Shown here: piece by piece, positions 46,427 to 54,942 of the stretch
Position numbering within the stretch: position 1 is the stretch's first letter
Layout: each line of letters starts with the position of its first letter
Source: Aquibium pacificus
GTDB taxonomy: Bacteria; Pseudomonadota; Alphaproteobacteria; Rhizobiales; Rhizobiaceae
NCBI RefSeq assembly: GCF_040839445.1
Contig: NZ_JBDPGJ010000001.1
Span: 372,001 to 436,000 of the forward strand
DNA: 64,000 nucleotides
Direction of reading: 5' to 3'
Program-made: the position numbers and the translations under genes
The notes under the pieces: model-generated
Databases searched by the model: none
What the model was told of the DNA's origin: nothing
Seen by the model: the letters and a program-made list of their open reading frames with translations, nothing else

Positions 46427-47449
46427 TCACGGCCGCGGGTCGTTCCAGTGGACCATCGGCAGCCCCGCCACCGGGCTGCGGAACCACGGAATACGCGTCC
46501 CCCTCAATGAACCGATATAGACGTTCCTCAGGTCCGGACCTCCGAAAGTGACGCTGGCGAACCATGGGGCGATCGTACCTCCGGCGGCGAGCATGAGGTC
46601 GGGCGTGGATTGACCCCGTTCGAAGGCATCCAGAAGCCGCTTGCTGGCTTCGGGATTGTCGTCGTCGAGGATGATGCGCAACTCGCCCTCCGGGGTGATT
46701 GCGAAGATGCGGTCCGTCATCACGTGGGTGCCCCACAGATTGCCGTACGAATCGAAGGCGATGCCGTCGATGAAAGCGCCGTGGTCTTCCGGCCCGAAGG
46801 TCTGGCGGTCCGAGAGCGCGCCGTCGTCCGCAACGCGGAAGCGGGTGATCTTGCGGCCGGTCGTCTCGACCACGTAGAGCCATTCCTCCCTGGCATCGAG
46901 CCGCACCTCGTTGGTGAAGGCGATGCCGGTGGCGACCGTGCGGACATTGTCTCCGTCGACGAGCACGATCGACCCGTCCTCGACGCGGCGGCTCGCCGCT
47001 TCCATCCAGTTCCTGATCTGCGTCGACACCGTCACCCAGAGCCGGTCCTTCGAATCCCGTAGCACGAAGTTGACCTTGCCGATCGGCTTGCCGTCGATCC
47101 GGTCGAGCAGCACCTTGGTCTCGCCGTCCCTGGTCATGATCTCCAAACAGTCGGTGCCGAAGTTCGAGATGTAGATCGAACCGTCGCGGGCAAAGGCGAG
47201 CCCGTTGGGCAGCGTTCCTTCCGTGAAGCGCTTCGCTTCGTCGGTGGCGGTTTCGAAGGCGTTCGCATGGCTCTGCGCGATCAGGTGCTGGGACCCGTCG
47301 GGGCGGATGTGCATGACGCCGGAGCGCGCATCGGCGGCCCACAGGCTGCCGTCGCGCTCGGCGAGGATGCATTCCGGGCGCTGCAGGTCGTGACCCACAT
47401 AGCGGATGTCGTCTCGCGAGACGGTGAAGCCGTCGATCGGGTTTGCCAT
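46427..47449 (-). CDS. SMP-30/gluconolactonase-like beta-propeller protein
   Basis: A 340-residue protein of the SMP-30/gluconolactonase/LRE group: RPECILAERDGSLWAADARS, PNGLAFARDGSIYISNFG, and AFTNEVRLDAREEWLYVVET, with acidic residues for the divalent-metal site. Such proteins open sugar lactones. Last gene of the TRAP operon, 1 nt after the OsmC stop. Hydrolysis of a lactone intermediate is plausible, not shown. Confidence 0.87.
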   Translation of the reverse strand: MANPIDGFTVSRDDIRYVGHDLQRPECILAERDGSLWAADARSGVMHIRPDGSQHLIAQSHANAFETATDEAKRFTEGTLPNGLAFARDGSIYISNFGTDCLEIMTRDGETKVLLDRIDGKPIGKVNFVLRDSKDRLWVTVSTQIRNWMEAASRRVEDGSIVLVDGDNVRTVATGIAFTNEVRLDAREEWLYVVETTGRKITRFRVADDGALSDRQTFGPEDHGAFIDGIAFDSYGNLWGTHVMTDRIFAITPEGELRIILDDDNPEASKRLLDAFERGQSTPDLMLAAGGTIAPWFASVTFGGPDLRNVYIGSLRGTRIPWFRSPVAGLPMVHWNDPRP

Positions 47450-47450
47450 G

Positions 47451-47945
47451 TCAGACTTCCTTCCAGCCGCCGGCGGTCTTCATTCGGTGGCGGATCGTGT
47501 TCTGCCGACCGAGCGTCTGCTCAATGAAGCAGCCCTTTTTGGCGGTCTCGATGAGCGCGACCACCTTGTCCTCGGCATCGGGGCTGTCGATCAGGACGTC
47601 GATCTCGAAGCTCCTGGGCGCGGTCTCGTAGACCCGGCCGGCTGCCTCCCAGTTCCACTGCACCCGCGTCTCGACCTTCAGGTCGTCGAGCTTCATGCCG
47701 AGGCGTTTCGCGAAGGCGCGGATCTGCGTCATGATGCAGCCGGTCAGTCCGCCGACGAAGAGCGCCAGCGGCGGCGGCGCGCTGGCATCGCCGCCATGGA
47801 AGGAGCCCTCGTCGGTGGCGAGTTCGAACGGTCCTTCCGGGAAGGGGAGGGACATCTTGACGGCAAGTTCGTTGCGCATCTTGCCGACCGCCGTGCCGAC
47901 ACAGTCGAACTGGACGATCGCCTTGTCCTGGACGGTGGCGTTCAT
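47451..47945 (-). CDS. OsmC-family peroxide/thiol protein
   Basis: The ATG at 47945 gives 164 residues; the longer frame from 49046 is a shadow. Two key cysteines are Cys in LFVGGLTGCIMTQI and Cys in AKKGCFIEQTL, the redox pair of OsmC/Ohr-type hydroperoxide reductases. The ATG and the BKACE stop share a base. Peroxide defence is the known family role, but why it sits in a catabolic operon is unclear. Confidence 0.87.
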   Translation of the reverse strand: MNATVQDKAIVQFDCVGTAVGKMRNELAVKMSLPFPEGPFELATDEGSFHGGDASAPPPLALFVGGLTGCIMTQIRAFAKRLGMKLDDLKVETRVQWNWEAAGRVYETAPRSFEIDVLIDSPDAEDKVVALIETAKKGCFIEQTLGRQNTIRHRMKTAGGWKEV

Positions 47946-48883
47946 CAGAACGCCACCCGGTCGCCGCCCTTGAGGGCCAGCATCTCGCGCGCTTCGGCGG
48001 GGCTCGCGATGCCGTGGCCGAGTTCCTCCAGGATCTTGCGGATCTTGGCGACCTGCTCGGCATTCGACCCCGCGAGCTTGCCTTTGCCGATGTAGAGCGA
48101 ATCCTCCAGCCCGACGCGCACATGGCCGCCGAGCAGGGCTGCGTGGGTGATGAAGGGCATCTGGAAGCGACCGGCCGCCAGCACCGACCAGACGTAGTCG
48201 TCGCCGAACAGGCGGTCGGCCGTCTGCTTCATGAAGGCGACATTCTCGACGTCCGCGCCGATGCCGCCGAGGATGCCGAAGATCGACTGCACGAGGAACG
48301 GCGGCTTGACCAGCCCCTGGTCGACGAAATGGGCAAGGTTGTAGAGGTGGCCGACGTCGTAGCACTCGTGTTCGAAGCGCGTGCCGCAGCCTTCGCCGAG
48401 ATGCTTCAGGATGTAGGCGATATCGCGGAAGGTGTTGCGGAAGATGTAGTCGTCCGTCGCTTCCAGATAGGGCTTCTCCCAGGAATGCTTCCATTCCTTG
48501 TACTTGCCGGCGAGCGGATGCAGGGCGAAGTTCATGGAGCCCATGTTGAGAGAGCAGAGCTCCGGCTCGGCCTTCAGCGGCGCGGCCAGCCGCTCCTGGA
48601 CCGTCATGCCGAGCCCGCCGCCGGTGGTGATGTTCACCACGGCATCGGTGGACTGCTTGATGCGCGGCAGGAACTGCATGAAGACCGCCGGATCGGGCGT
48701 CGGCTTGCCGGTCTCGGGATCGCGCGCATGGAGGTGGATGATCGACGCGCCGGCTTCCGCCGCCTCGATCGACTGCCGGGCGATCTGGTCGGGTGTGATC
48801 GGAAGCGCGTCCGACATGGTCGGCGTGTGGACGCCGCCGGTGACGGCGCAGGTGATGATGATCTTGTCGTTCTTGCGAGCCAT
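47945..48883 (-). CDS. BKACE-family beta-keto acid cleavage enzyme (DUF849)
   Basis: The ATG at 48883 gives 312 residues, the family norm. The TIM-barrel metalloenzyme has ITCAVTGGVHTPTMS, the metal-binding His50-x-His52 (IIHLHARDP), ITTGGGLGMTVQER and RFEHECYDVGHL. The known family reaction condenses a beta-keto acid with acetyl-CoA to give acetoacetate and a CoA ester (as 3-keto-5-aminohexanoate cleavage in lysine fermentation). The accepted beta-keto acid varies widely and is unknown here. It lies 11 nt after the cyclase gene. Confidence 0.9.
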   Translation of the reverse strand: MARKNDKIIITCAVTGGVHTPTMSDALPITPDQIARQSIEAAEAGASIIHLHARDPETGKPTPDPAVFMQFLPRIKQSTDAVVNITTGGGLGMTVQERLAAPLKAEPELCSLNMGSMNFALHPLAGKYKEWKHSWEKPYLEATDDYIFRNTFRDIAYILKHLGEGCGTRFEHECYDVGHLYNLAHFVDQGLVKPPFLVQSIFGILGGIGADVENVAFMKQTADRLFGDDYVWSVLAAGRFQMPFITHAALLGGHVRVGLEDSLYIGKGKLAGSNAEQVAKIRKILEELGHGIASPAEAREMLALKGGDRVAF

Positions 48884-48894
48884 GGTTGGTTTCC

Positions 48895-49671
48895 TCAGTC
48901 GTTGAAGATGGCGACGGCGCGGGTGAAGCCGGCCGACGCGCCCTTGATCTTGAAGGGGAAGCAGGCGATCTCGTATCCCGTCGCCGGCAGCCCTTCGAGG
49001 TTGGAGAGCTTTTCGATGTGGCTGTATCCGATCTCCATGCCGGCACGGTGGCCTTCCCAGATCAGCTTTGGATCGTGGGTTTCGGAGAACTTCCTCGCCG
49101 TGTGGACGAAGGGCGCGTCCCAGCTCCAGGCGTCGGTACCCGTCACGCGCACGCCACGCTCCAGGAGATAGAGGGTCGCTTCGCGGCCCATGCCGCAGCC
49201 CCTGGAGACGTAGTCCGGCTGGCCGTAGTGGGCGCCCGCGGCCGTGTTGACGACGACGATGTCGAGCGGCCGCAATTCGTGGCCGATGCGCTTCAGTTCG
49301 GCCTCGACGTCGGCGGCGGTTGCGACGTAGCCGTCGTCTAAATCGCGGAAATCCAGCTTCACGCCCGGATTGAAGCACCATTCCAGCGGCACCTCGTCGA
49401 TGGTGATCGCCCGCTTGCCATCGCTCATGGTCGAACCGTAGTGCCAGGGCGCGTCCAGATGGGTTCCGTTGTGGGTCGAGATGTTGAGCTGTTCGACCGC
49501 CCAGCCCTCGCCGTTCGGAAGCTGTTCCTTCGTCAGGCCCGGGAAGAAGGGCAGGATCTGGCCGACCGTCATCTGATGGTCGAGATAGTCGATCCTGGGC
49601 AGCGCCATCGGCGGGTCGGACGCGATCCCCATCTCCAGCGGGACGGACAGGTCGACAATACGGCGTGGCAT
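48895..49671 (-). CDS. Cyclase-family metal hydrolase (kynurenine-formamidase-like)
   Basis: A 258-residue protein with the hallmark metal site His67-x-Gly-Thr-His71-x-Asp73-x-Pro-x-His77 (ISTHNGTHLDAPWHYG). Residues DWRDLDD-like LDFRDLDDGYVATAADVEAE and VTGTDAWSWDAPFVHT add to the active site. Family members include kynurenine formamidase and isatin hydrolase. It lies between TRAP DctM (10-nt gap) and BKACE, so it likely hydrolyses the imported compound. Substrate unknown. Confidence 0.89.
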   Translation of the reverse strand: MPRRIVDLSVPLEMGIASDPPMALPRIDYLDHQMTVGQILPFFPGLTKEQLPNGEGWAVEQLNISTHNGTHLDAPWHYGSTMSDGKRAITIDEVPLEWCFNPGVKLDFRDLDDGYVATAADVEAELKRIGHELRPLDIVVVNTAAGAHYGQPDYVSRGCGMGREATLYLLERGVRVTGTDAWSWDAPFVHTARKFSETHDPKLIWEGHRAGMEIGYSHIEKLSNLEGLPATGYEIACFPFKIKGASAGFTRAVAIFND

Positions 49672-49681
49672 TCGTGTCTCC

Positions 49682-50995
49682 TCAGCGGCCGAGCGGAAGG
49701 GTGGCGATGGACGGGAAGATCATGACCAGGACGAGCACGAAGAGCATCATCAGGGCGAACGGCGCTGCGCCGCGGAATATGTCGCCCAGGCTGATTGTGT
49801 CGTCGTCCAGGGTGGACTTGATGACGAAGACGGAAATGCCGAAGGGCGGCGTGAGTAGGCCGATCTCCACGGCAATCACCGTGACGATGCCGAACCAGAC
49901 GAGATCGACGCCCATTGGCTGCACGACGGGCAGCATCAGAGGCACCAGGATCAGCATGATCGAGGAGGAATCCAGGATCGTGCCCATCACGATCACCAGC
50001 GCCACGTAGGCGATGATCACGCCCCAGAAGCCGATGTCGGCGGTCGCCACGAAGGCGCCGAACTCGTTGGGCACGCCCGAAAGCGACAGCATGCGCGAGT
50101 ACATCTGCGCCGCGATGATGAGGAAGCACACGGAGGCGGTGACCAGACCCGTGTCGGTCAACACCTGCCAGAAGTTCGACGGCGTGAGCGCACGCCGGAA
50201 CAAGCCGATGATGATGGCGCCGAGGCAGCCGACCGCCCCGGCCTCGATGGGCGTGAAGGCGCCGGTGTAGATGCCGCCCAGGACCAGCACGATCAACCCC
50301 GCGATCGGCAGGCCCTTGACGATCATCTCGCGCGGGCCGAGATCGTGCTCGGTGTCCTCGGACAGGCTCTCGCCGATGAAGGAGGGCCAGAAATAGGCCA
50401 TGCAGACGACACCGGTCGCGAAGACGATCGCAAGCAGGATACCCGGAAGGACGCCGGCCACGAACAGGTCGCCGACCGATTGTTCCGTCAGCAGGCCATA
50501 GAGGATGAGCAAGAGGCTCGGGGGGATCAGCATTCCAAGCACCGAGGAGCCGGCGACGACGCCGACCGAAAACTTCTTGGTATAGCCGTGGCGAACCATC
50601 TCGGGGACCGCGATGCGGGTGAAGACGGCCGCCGAGGCGATCGAAATTCCGGTAATGGCGGCGAAGATGGCGTTGGCGGCGACGGTCGAGACGCCAAGAC
50701 CACCCTTCAGGCGTCGGAAGAGCTGGTTCGCGACGTCGTAGGCATCGCTGCCGAGCCCCGTGACCGAAACCAGGAACCCCATCAGGACGAAGAGAGGCAC
50801 GACGCCGAAGAAATAGGAGGAGATGGTCTCGGATGCTGCCAGCGCCAGAAGCTTTCCGGCGAGCAGCGGCGAACCCTTGATCATCCAGACGCCGACATAG
50901 GAGCACAGCATGAGCGCGATAGGCACCCAGAGACCGGCATAGACCAGCACCATCATGGCGCCGAGCGTCGCCAGCCCTATTTCGAAGGCGCTCAT
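49682..50995 (-). CDS. TRAP transporter large permease, DctM
   Basis: The ATG at 50995 gives 437 residues with about twelve hydrophobic segments, typical of DctM: FFGVVPLFVLMGFLVS, the ITGISIASAAVFTRIAVPEM loop, IPPSLLLILYGLLTEQSVG, GTILDSSSIMLILVPLMLPV and LLTPPFGISVFVIKST. It forms the sodium-driven translocation unit. Starts 4 nt inside the DctQ gene. Confidence 0.93.
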   Translation of the reverse strand: MSAFEIGLATLGAMMVLVYAGLWVPIALMLCSYVGVWMIKGSPLLAGKLLALAASETISSYFFGVVPLFVLMGFLVSVTGLGSDAYDVANQLFRRLKGGLGVSTVAANAIFAAITGISIASAAVFTRIAVPEMVRHGYTKKFSVGVVAGSSVLGMLIPPSLLLILYGLLTEQSVGDLFVAGVLPGILLAIVFATGVVCMAYFWPSFIGESLSEDTEHDLGPREMIVKGLPIAGLIVLVLGGIYTGAFTPIEAGAVGCLGAIIIGLFRRALTPSNFWQVLTDTGLVTASVCFLIIAAQMYSRMLSLSGVPNEFGAFVATADIGFWGVIIAYVALVIVMGTILDSSSIMLILVPLMLPVVQPMGVDLVWFGIVTVIAVEIGLLTPPFGISVFVIKSTLDDDTISLGDIFRGAAPFALMMLFVLVLVMIFPSIATLPLGR

Positions 50996-51567
50996 CGCCC
51001 GTCTCCGTGAACGTCTTCCGGATGGATGACGCCGAGGAGGGCGATCACGCCGGCAATGACCATCTGGACCATCAGCGCCACGCTGCCGATGAGGATGACG
51101 AGCTTGACGGGCCAATCGGGCGCGGTGAAGTCGCCGACCGTCCCGACATAGGTGCCACGCTGCCATGCCTTGTCGAAAAGCGGGTAGCTGGCCGAGAAGA
51201 GAAACCAGATGAGTGCGAGGGCGGCGACCACGTACAGGAGTTCGACTGCGCTGCGCACGCGCGGCGAGCGGCGCGAAACCGCGTCGAGAAAGGCGTCCGT
51301 GCGCGTAAAGCGACCCATGCGAAATGCCTGCGACACCTGGAGGAAGACGATGGCGACGATGGACATCGAGACGATCTCCGGTACGCCCGAAATCGGCGAC
51401 AGGAAGAACTCCCGACCGATCACGTCGGCGTTGACGAGGATGACCAACCCGAGGATGAGCAGGGTGCCGATCACGTTGAGTGCCGTCGACATCGCGTCGG
51501 CCACCCGGCGGATTGTCTTCATCGGACCGGAGCCGCGACGCGGCTCCGGCGAACTTTCCAGAGACAT
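50992..51567 (-). CDS. TRAP transporter small permease, DctQ
   Basis: A 191-residue membrane protein with four predicted helices (VIGTLLILGLVILVNADVIG; EIVSMSIVAIVFLQVSQAF; VRSAVELLYVVAALALIWFL; VILIGSVALMVQMVIAGVIA), the usual DctQ arrangement. It overlaps DctM by 4 nt and follows DctP by 18 nt. Needed together with DctM and DctP for uptake. Confidence 0.91.
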   Translation of the reverse strand: MSLESSPEPRRGSGPMKTIRRVADAMSTALNVIGTLLILGLVILVNADVIGREFFLSPISGVPEIVSMSIVAIVFLQVSQAFRMGRFTRTDAFLDAVSRRSPRVRSAVELLYVVAALALIWFLFSASYPLFDKAWQRGTYVGTVGDFTAPDWPVKLVILIGSVALMVQMVIAGVIALLGVIHPEDVHGDGR

Positions 51568-51585
51568 GGGATAAGACTTTCGAGG

Positions 51586-52653
51586 CTATTCCTGGTCCCA
51601 GTCGCGGACGGGCTTGCCGCCGGCCGCGCGGATGGCGTCCATGTACGCCTTCAGGATCTCGGTTCCGGCCTTGCCTTCGCCGTCAACCTGCTTGGCCCAG
51701 GTCTGGGCGACGTTGTCCATGCCGGCGGCCCACTTCTGGCGGAACTCGTCGTCCACCTCGGTGATCGTCGCGCCCTGTTCGGACATGGCTTTCAGGCCGG
51801 CCTCGACGGCTGCGCCGAGATCGGCCAGATAGGCCGCCTTAAAGGCTTCGCCACCGGCCTTGAGAGCCTTCTGCACGGCTTCCGGCTGCTCGTCGTACCA
51901 GTCCTTGTTGGCCGCCATCGCGCCGGCATACTGCGCCCCGAAGCCGACCTTCGTGACGTAGGGAGCAACCTCGTAGAGCTTGCCCGGCAGGGCGGCGGTC
52001 GCGAAGACGATGACGCCGTCGTAAACGCCGGTCTTGATCTCGTTATAGTAGGTGGTGAGGTTGCCGGAGACGCCGACCGCACCGGTTCCTGCCAGCCAGT
52101 TCACCGCCGGCCCGGGCGCGCCGATCTTCTTGCCCTTCAGGTCATCGATGGAGTTGATCGGGAAGGTGGTCATCAGCAGGTAGTCGTCGATGGCCGTCGG
52201 TCCGCCGAGATACTCGAGGCCGTTCTCCTCCCAGGTCGCCTTCATGTTGGCGTTGGTAGAGTGCAGGCTGTCGACCGTGTTGGCCACGAGCGCCGGATCG
52301 CTCGAGACGAAGGGCGTGTAGTAGCTGACGTTCTGCAGCGATAGCTTCGCCGGATCGAAAACGGACGAGACGAGACCGACCTGCGCGAGGCCTTCCTCGG
52401 TAGCCTCCAGTTCGTCGCCCACCTTGGCGAGCGAGCCGCCGTACTGCTCGTCCCATTTTATCGTGTAGTCAGTGCCTTCCAGTGCCTTGTTCACCGCGGG
52501 AATGAAGGTCTGGCTGGCATGCTTGACCCAGCGGAACACCGGCGGATGACCGGCGACGATCGTGGCGTCGATCGTCTCCGCCTGGACGGCGACGGCGGAC
52601 GCGGCAAGTGCCGCGGCAGCCACCAAGGACTTCAACTTGCTGTTCTCGAACAT
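51586..52653 (-). CDS. TRAP transporter solute-binding protein, DctP
   Basis: The 355-residue periplasmic protein has signal peptide LKSLVAAAALAASAVAVQAET, then the DctP fold with DLKGKKIGAPGPAVNWLAGT and the ligand segment TGVYDGVIVFATAALPGKLY. It lacks the commonest conserved Arg context of classical dicarboxylate proteins, so a carboxylate is expected but not certain. It is the second gene of the operon after the TetR gene (28-nt gap). Confidence 0.92.
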   Translation of the reverse strand: MFENSKLKSLVAAAALAASAVAVQAETIDATIVAGHPPVFRWVKHASQTFIPAVNKALEGTDYTIKWDEQYGGSLAKVGDELEATEEGLAQVGLVSSVFDPAKLSLQNVSYYTPFVSSDPALVANTVDSLHSTNANMKATWEENGLEYLGGPTAIDDYLLMTTFPINSIDDLKGKKIGAPGPAVNWLAGTGAVGVSGNLTTYYNEIKTGVYDGVIVFATAALPGKLYEVAPYVTKVGFGAQYAGAMAANKDWYDEQPEAVQKALKAGGEAFKAAYLADLGAAVEAGLKAMSEQGATITEVDDEFRQKWAAGMDNVAQTWAKQVDGEGKAGTEILKAYMDAIRAAGGKPVRDWDQE

Positions 52654-52681
52654 AAAAACCTCCCTTTGTTCGATCTGGCGT

Positions 52682-53326
52682 CTAGTGGACTTTCATCAGG
52701 GCACGGACCCCCGCGCTCGAGAAGGCGACGACGGACCTGACGAGTTCCGGCGTGGCAATGTGGTCGTAGGTCCCGGACATGCGGCCGGCGCGCCCCTCGA
52801 TGCCGACGGATGCAATACCGGCGCCCAGCGAGAGCAGGTAGGCGCGTATGGCGTCGCTTTCGCTCATGTCCGGTTCGATCGTTCTGAATGCATCGACGAA
52901 ACGCCGCGCGATGCCGTCGAAGTTCTCGGCCACGATGCGCTTGGCCAGGTCGTCCACCGAGTGGGTGAGGACCGCGAGCAGCTTCACGTAGGAATATCCG
53001 CCAAGCCGATCGTCGGTGCCGAGTTCGATCAGCGGTGCGAGAAACGCCTCGACCAGTTGCTCGACCGTCGGCTGCCCGCCAGCGAACAGCACACCGAGCC
53101 GCTTTTCACGCTGGGAATTCACGAAGGTCGAGCGGCGAAGCATGATGGCTTGCAGCAGGCCTTCCTTGGAGCCGTAATAGTAGGCGATCATGGCCTGATT
53201 GACGCCGGCATCGCGGGCGATGGCGCGCATGGAGGCGCCGTTGTAGCCATACTCGGCGAATGCGCGTTCGCCGGCGTACAGTATCGCCGTGCTGACGTCG
53301 TTGTCGGGCCGTGCCTGCGCGAGCAT
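52682..53326 (-). CDS. TetR-family transcriptional regulator
   Basis: A 214-residue protein with helix-turn-helix ASMRAIARDAGVNQAMIAYY and YGSKEGLLQAIMLRR (residues about 25-60) and a C-terminal domain of TetR_C type. Being the first gene of the TRAP operon, it is likely an autorepressor released by an intermediate. A palindromic site sits just upstream at 53350-53371. GGAG lies before the ATG. Confidence 0.89.
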   Translation of the reverse strand: MLAQARPDNDVSTAILYAGERAFAEYGYNGASMRAIARDAGVNQAMIAYYYGSKEGLLQAIMLRRSTFVNSQREKRLGVLFAGGQPTVEQLVEAFLAPLIELGTDDRLGGYSYVKLLAVLTHSVDDLAKRIVAENFDGIARRFVDAFRTIEPDMSESDAIRAYLLSLGAGIASVGIEGRAGRMSGTYDHIATPELVRSVVAFSSAGVRALMKVH

Positions 53327-53349
53327 GGCGGCTTGTTCTCCTCCCTGTT

Positions 53350-53371
53350 CATTAAACGTTTGACTAGTTGC
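53350..53371. promoter_or_regulatory. Candidate TetR operator upstream of the TRAP operon
   Basis: CATTAAACGTTTGACTAGTTG contains the palindrome AAACGTTT (53354-53361) with ACTAGT adjoining, 24 nt upstream of the TetR start. TetR-type operators often have this AAAC...GTTT character. This is the only strong symmetry in the promoter. Confidence 0.4.
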
Positions 53372-53487
53372 CGGGTGGAGTCAAGAGGGATCGGAAACGT
53401 CGGCACGGAAATCGACTGGAGAGTTCGAAGAGCTGATGCGGCGTTCTCCAAATTCCTTTGTGATTTGGCGCGCCGCTGTTACATTGC

Positions 53488-54942
53488 GTGCAACGCGAAG
53501 AGTATCGCGCCTGCAGCATCCGCAAGGAAGCGCGGCGCCGGAAGGATGGACTTTTGAAGAACCTCGAAGACGGCGGTACTCCGCCGGACGCCGGGGCTTC
53601 CCAGGGTGTCAGGGCCAAGAAGCGCCGCCGACACCGCAATGCGGCGCAAAAGCAGGCCGCACCGGTGAACGGCACGGGCGCTGCGGTCCCCGGGAAGCAG
53701 GACGGCACGTCGCAGGACCAGCGAACCAAGAAGCGGCGAAAGCGTCGCCGCGGACGGAAGGTGTATGCGCGAGACGGTGCGCCGACGCTAAGTGGCGCGG
53801 CTCCGCAGCCGTCCGGCAGCGCGTTGGCCGGTCCGCTTCCTCCGGTCGCCGCGGTAGTTCCTCTTGCCGCCGCCTCCGCGCGAGCAGCCGCCCAGGACCC
53901 GACCGCGCTGCCGTGGCGGCGGCCGGGAGGTGGCGCGCCGGCTTATGCGGCGCTGGATCTCGGGACCAACAATTGCCGGCTCTTGGTGGCGGTGCCGACC
54001 AGGCCGGGGCAGTTCCGCGTCGTCGATGCCTTCTCGCGCATCGTGCGGCTGGGGGAGGGACTGTCCGGTAGCGGACGGCTCGGCGAACTCGCCATGCACC
54101 GCGCCGTCGAGGCCCTGAAGAACTGCGCCGAAAAGCTCGCCAGCCGCGACATCCGCAAGGCCAGGCTGATCGCGACGGAAGCCTGCCGGTCGGCCGCGAA
54201 TGGTGCCGAGTTTCTGGCCCGGGTGACGGAGAGCACCGGGCTGGTCCTCGAGGTGATCGACCGCGAGACGGAGGCGCGACTGGCGGTGTCCGGCTGCGGC
54301 TCGCTTGTCGAGAAAGACACGGAAGGGGTCGTGCTGTTCGACATCGGCGGCGGATCGTCCGAGATTGCGCTCATCGACATTTCCGTGAGACGCACCGGGC
54401 GGCTTGCCGACCACATCGTATCCTGGACATCACTGCCGGTCGGTGTCGTCTCGCTTTCCGAACGATTCGGCGGCCGCCACGTCACGCCCGAGATATTTGC
54501 CGCGATGGTCGAGGACGTAGCGGCCATGCTCGATGTATTCGAGGGTCGGGAGAAGCTGGGTGAGATCGCAAGAAGCGACCGATTCCATCTGCTGGGCACG
54601 TCGGGGACCGTGACGACCCTTGCCGGTATTTTCCTCGAACTGCCCCGCTACGATCGCCGCCGCGTCGACGGGCTCTGGATGGAGGCGGGCGACGTCGACC
54701 GCATGGTCTCCAATCTTGTTGGGTGGGAGTTCGACCAGCGGGTGGCTAACCCGTGCATCGGACCCGACCGCGCCGACCTCGTGCTGGCCGGCTGCGCGAT
54801 CCTGGAGGCGATTCGCCGTGTCTGGCCCTCGCAGCGGCTTCGGGTGGCGGACCGCGGGCTGCGCGAAGGCATCCTCGCCGAGCTCATGGCAGAGGACGGG
54901 GCCTGGCGGCGCGGCCGCGAACATCGGCAGCAGCGCGCATGA
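53488..54942 (+). CDS. Ppx/GppA-family phosphatase with long basic N-terminal region
   Basis: The 484-residue protein begins with about 115 disordered, very basic residues (KKRRRHRNAAQKQ, TKKRRKRRRGRK). From there comes a Ppx/GppA domain of ASKHA type: ALDLGTNNCRLLVAV (phosphate loop 1), VLFDIGGGSSEIALI (phosphate loop 2), LPVGVVSLSERFGG and GTSGTVTTLAGIFLEL. Family enzymes degrade polyphosphate or pppGpp. An in-frame TTG at 53554 behind GGAAGG is an alternative start. It overlaps rlmE by 4 nt. Confidence 0.88.
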   Translation: MQREEYRACSIRKEARRRKDGLLKNLEDGGTPPDAGASQGVRAKKRRRHRNAAQKQAAPVNGTGAAVPGKQDGTSQDQRTKKRRKRRRGRKVYARDGAPTLSGAAPQPSGSALAGPLPPVAAVVPLAAASARAAAQDPTALPWRRPGGGAPAYAALDLGTNNCRLLVAVPTRPGQFRVVDAFSRIVRLGEGLSGSGRLGELAMHRAVEALKNCAEKLASRDIRKARLIATEACRSAANGAEFLARVTESTGLVLEVIDRETEARLAVSGCGSLVEKDTEGVVLFDIGGGSSEIALIDISVRRTGRLADHIVSWTSLPVGVVSLSERFGGRHVTPEIFAAMVEDVAAMLDVFEGREKLGEIARSDRFHLLGTSGTVTTLAGIFLELPRYDRRRVDGLWMEAGDVDRMVSNLVGWEFDQRVANPCIGPDRADLVLAGCAILEAIRRVWPSQRLRVADRGLREGILAELMAEDGAWRRGREHRQQRA

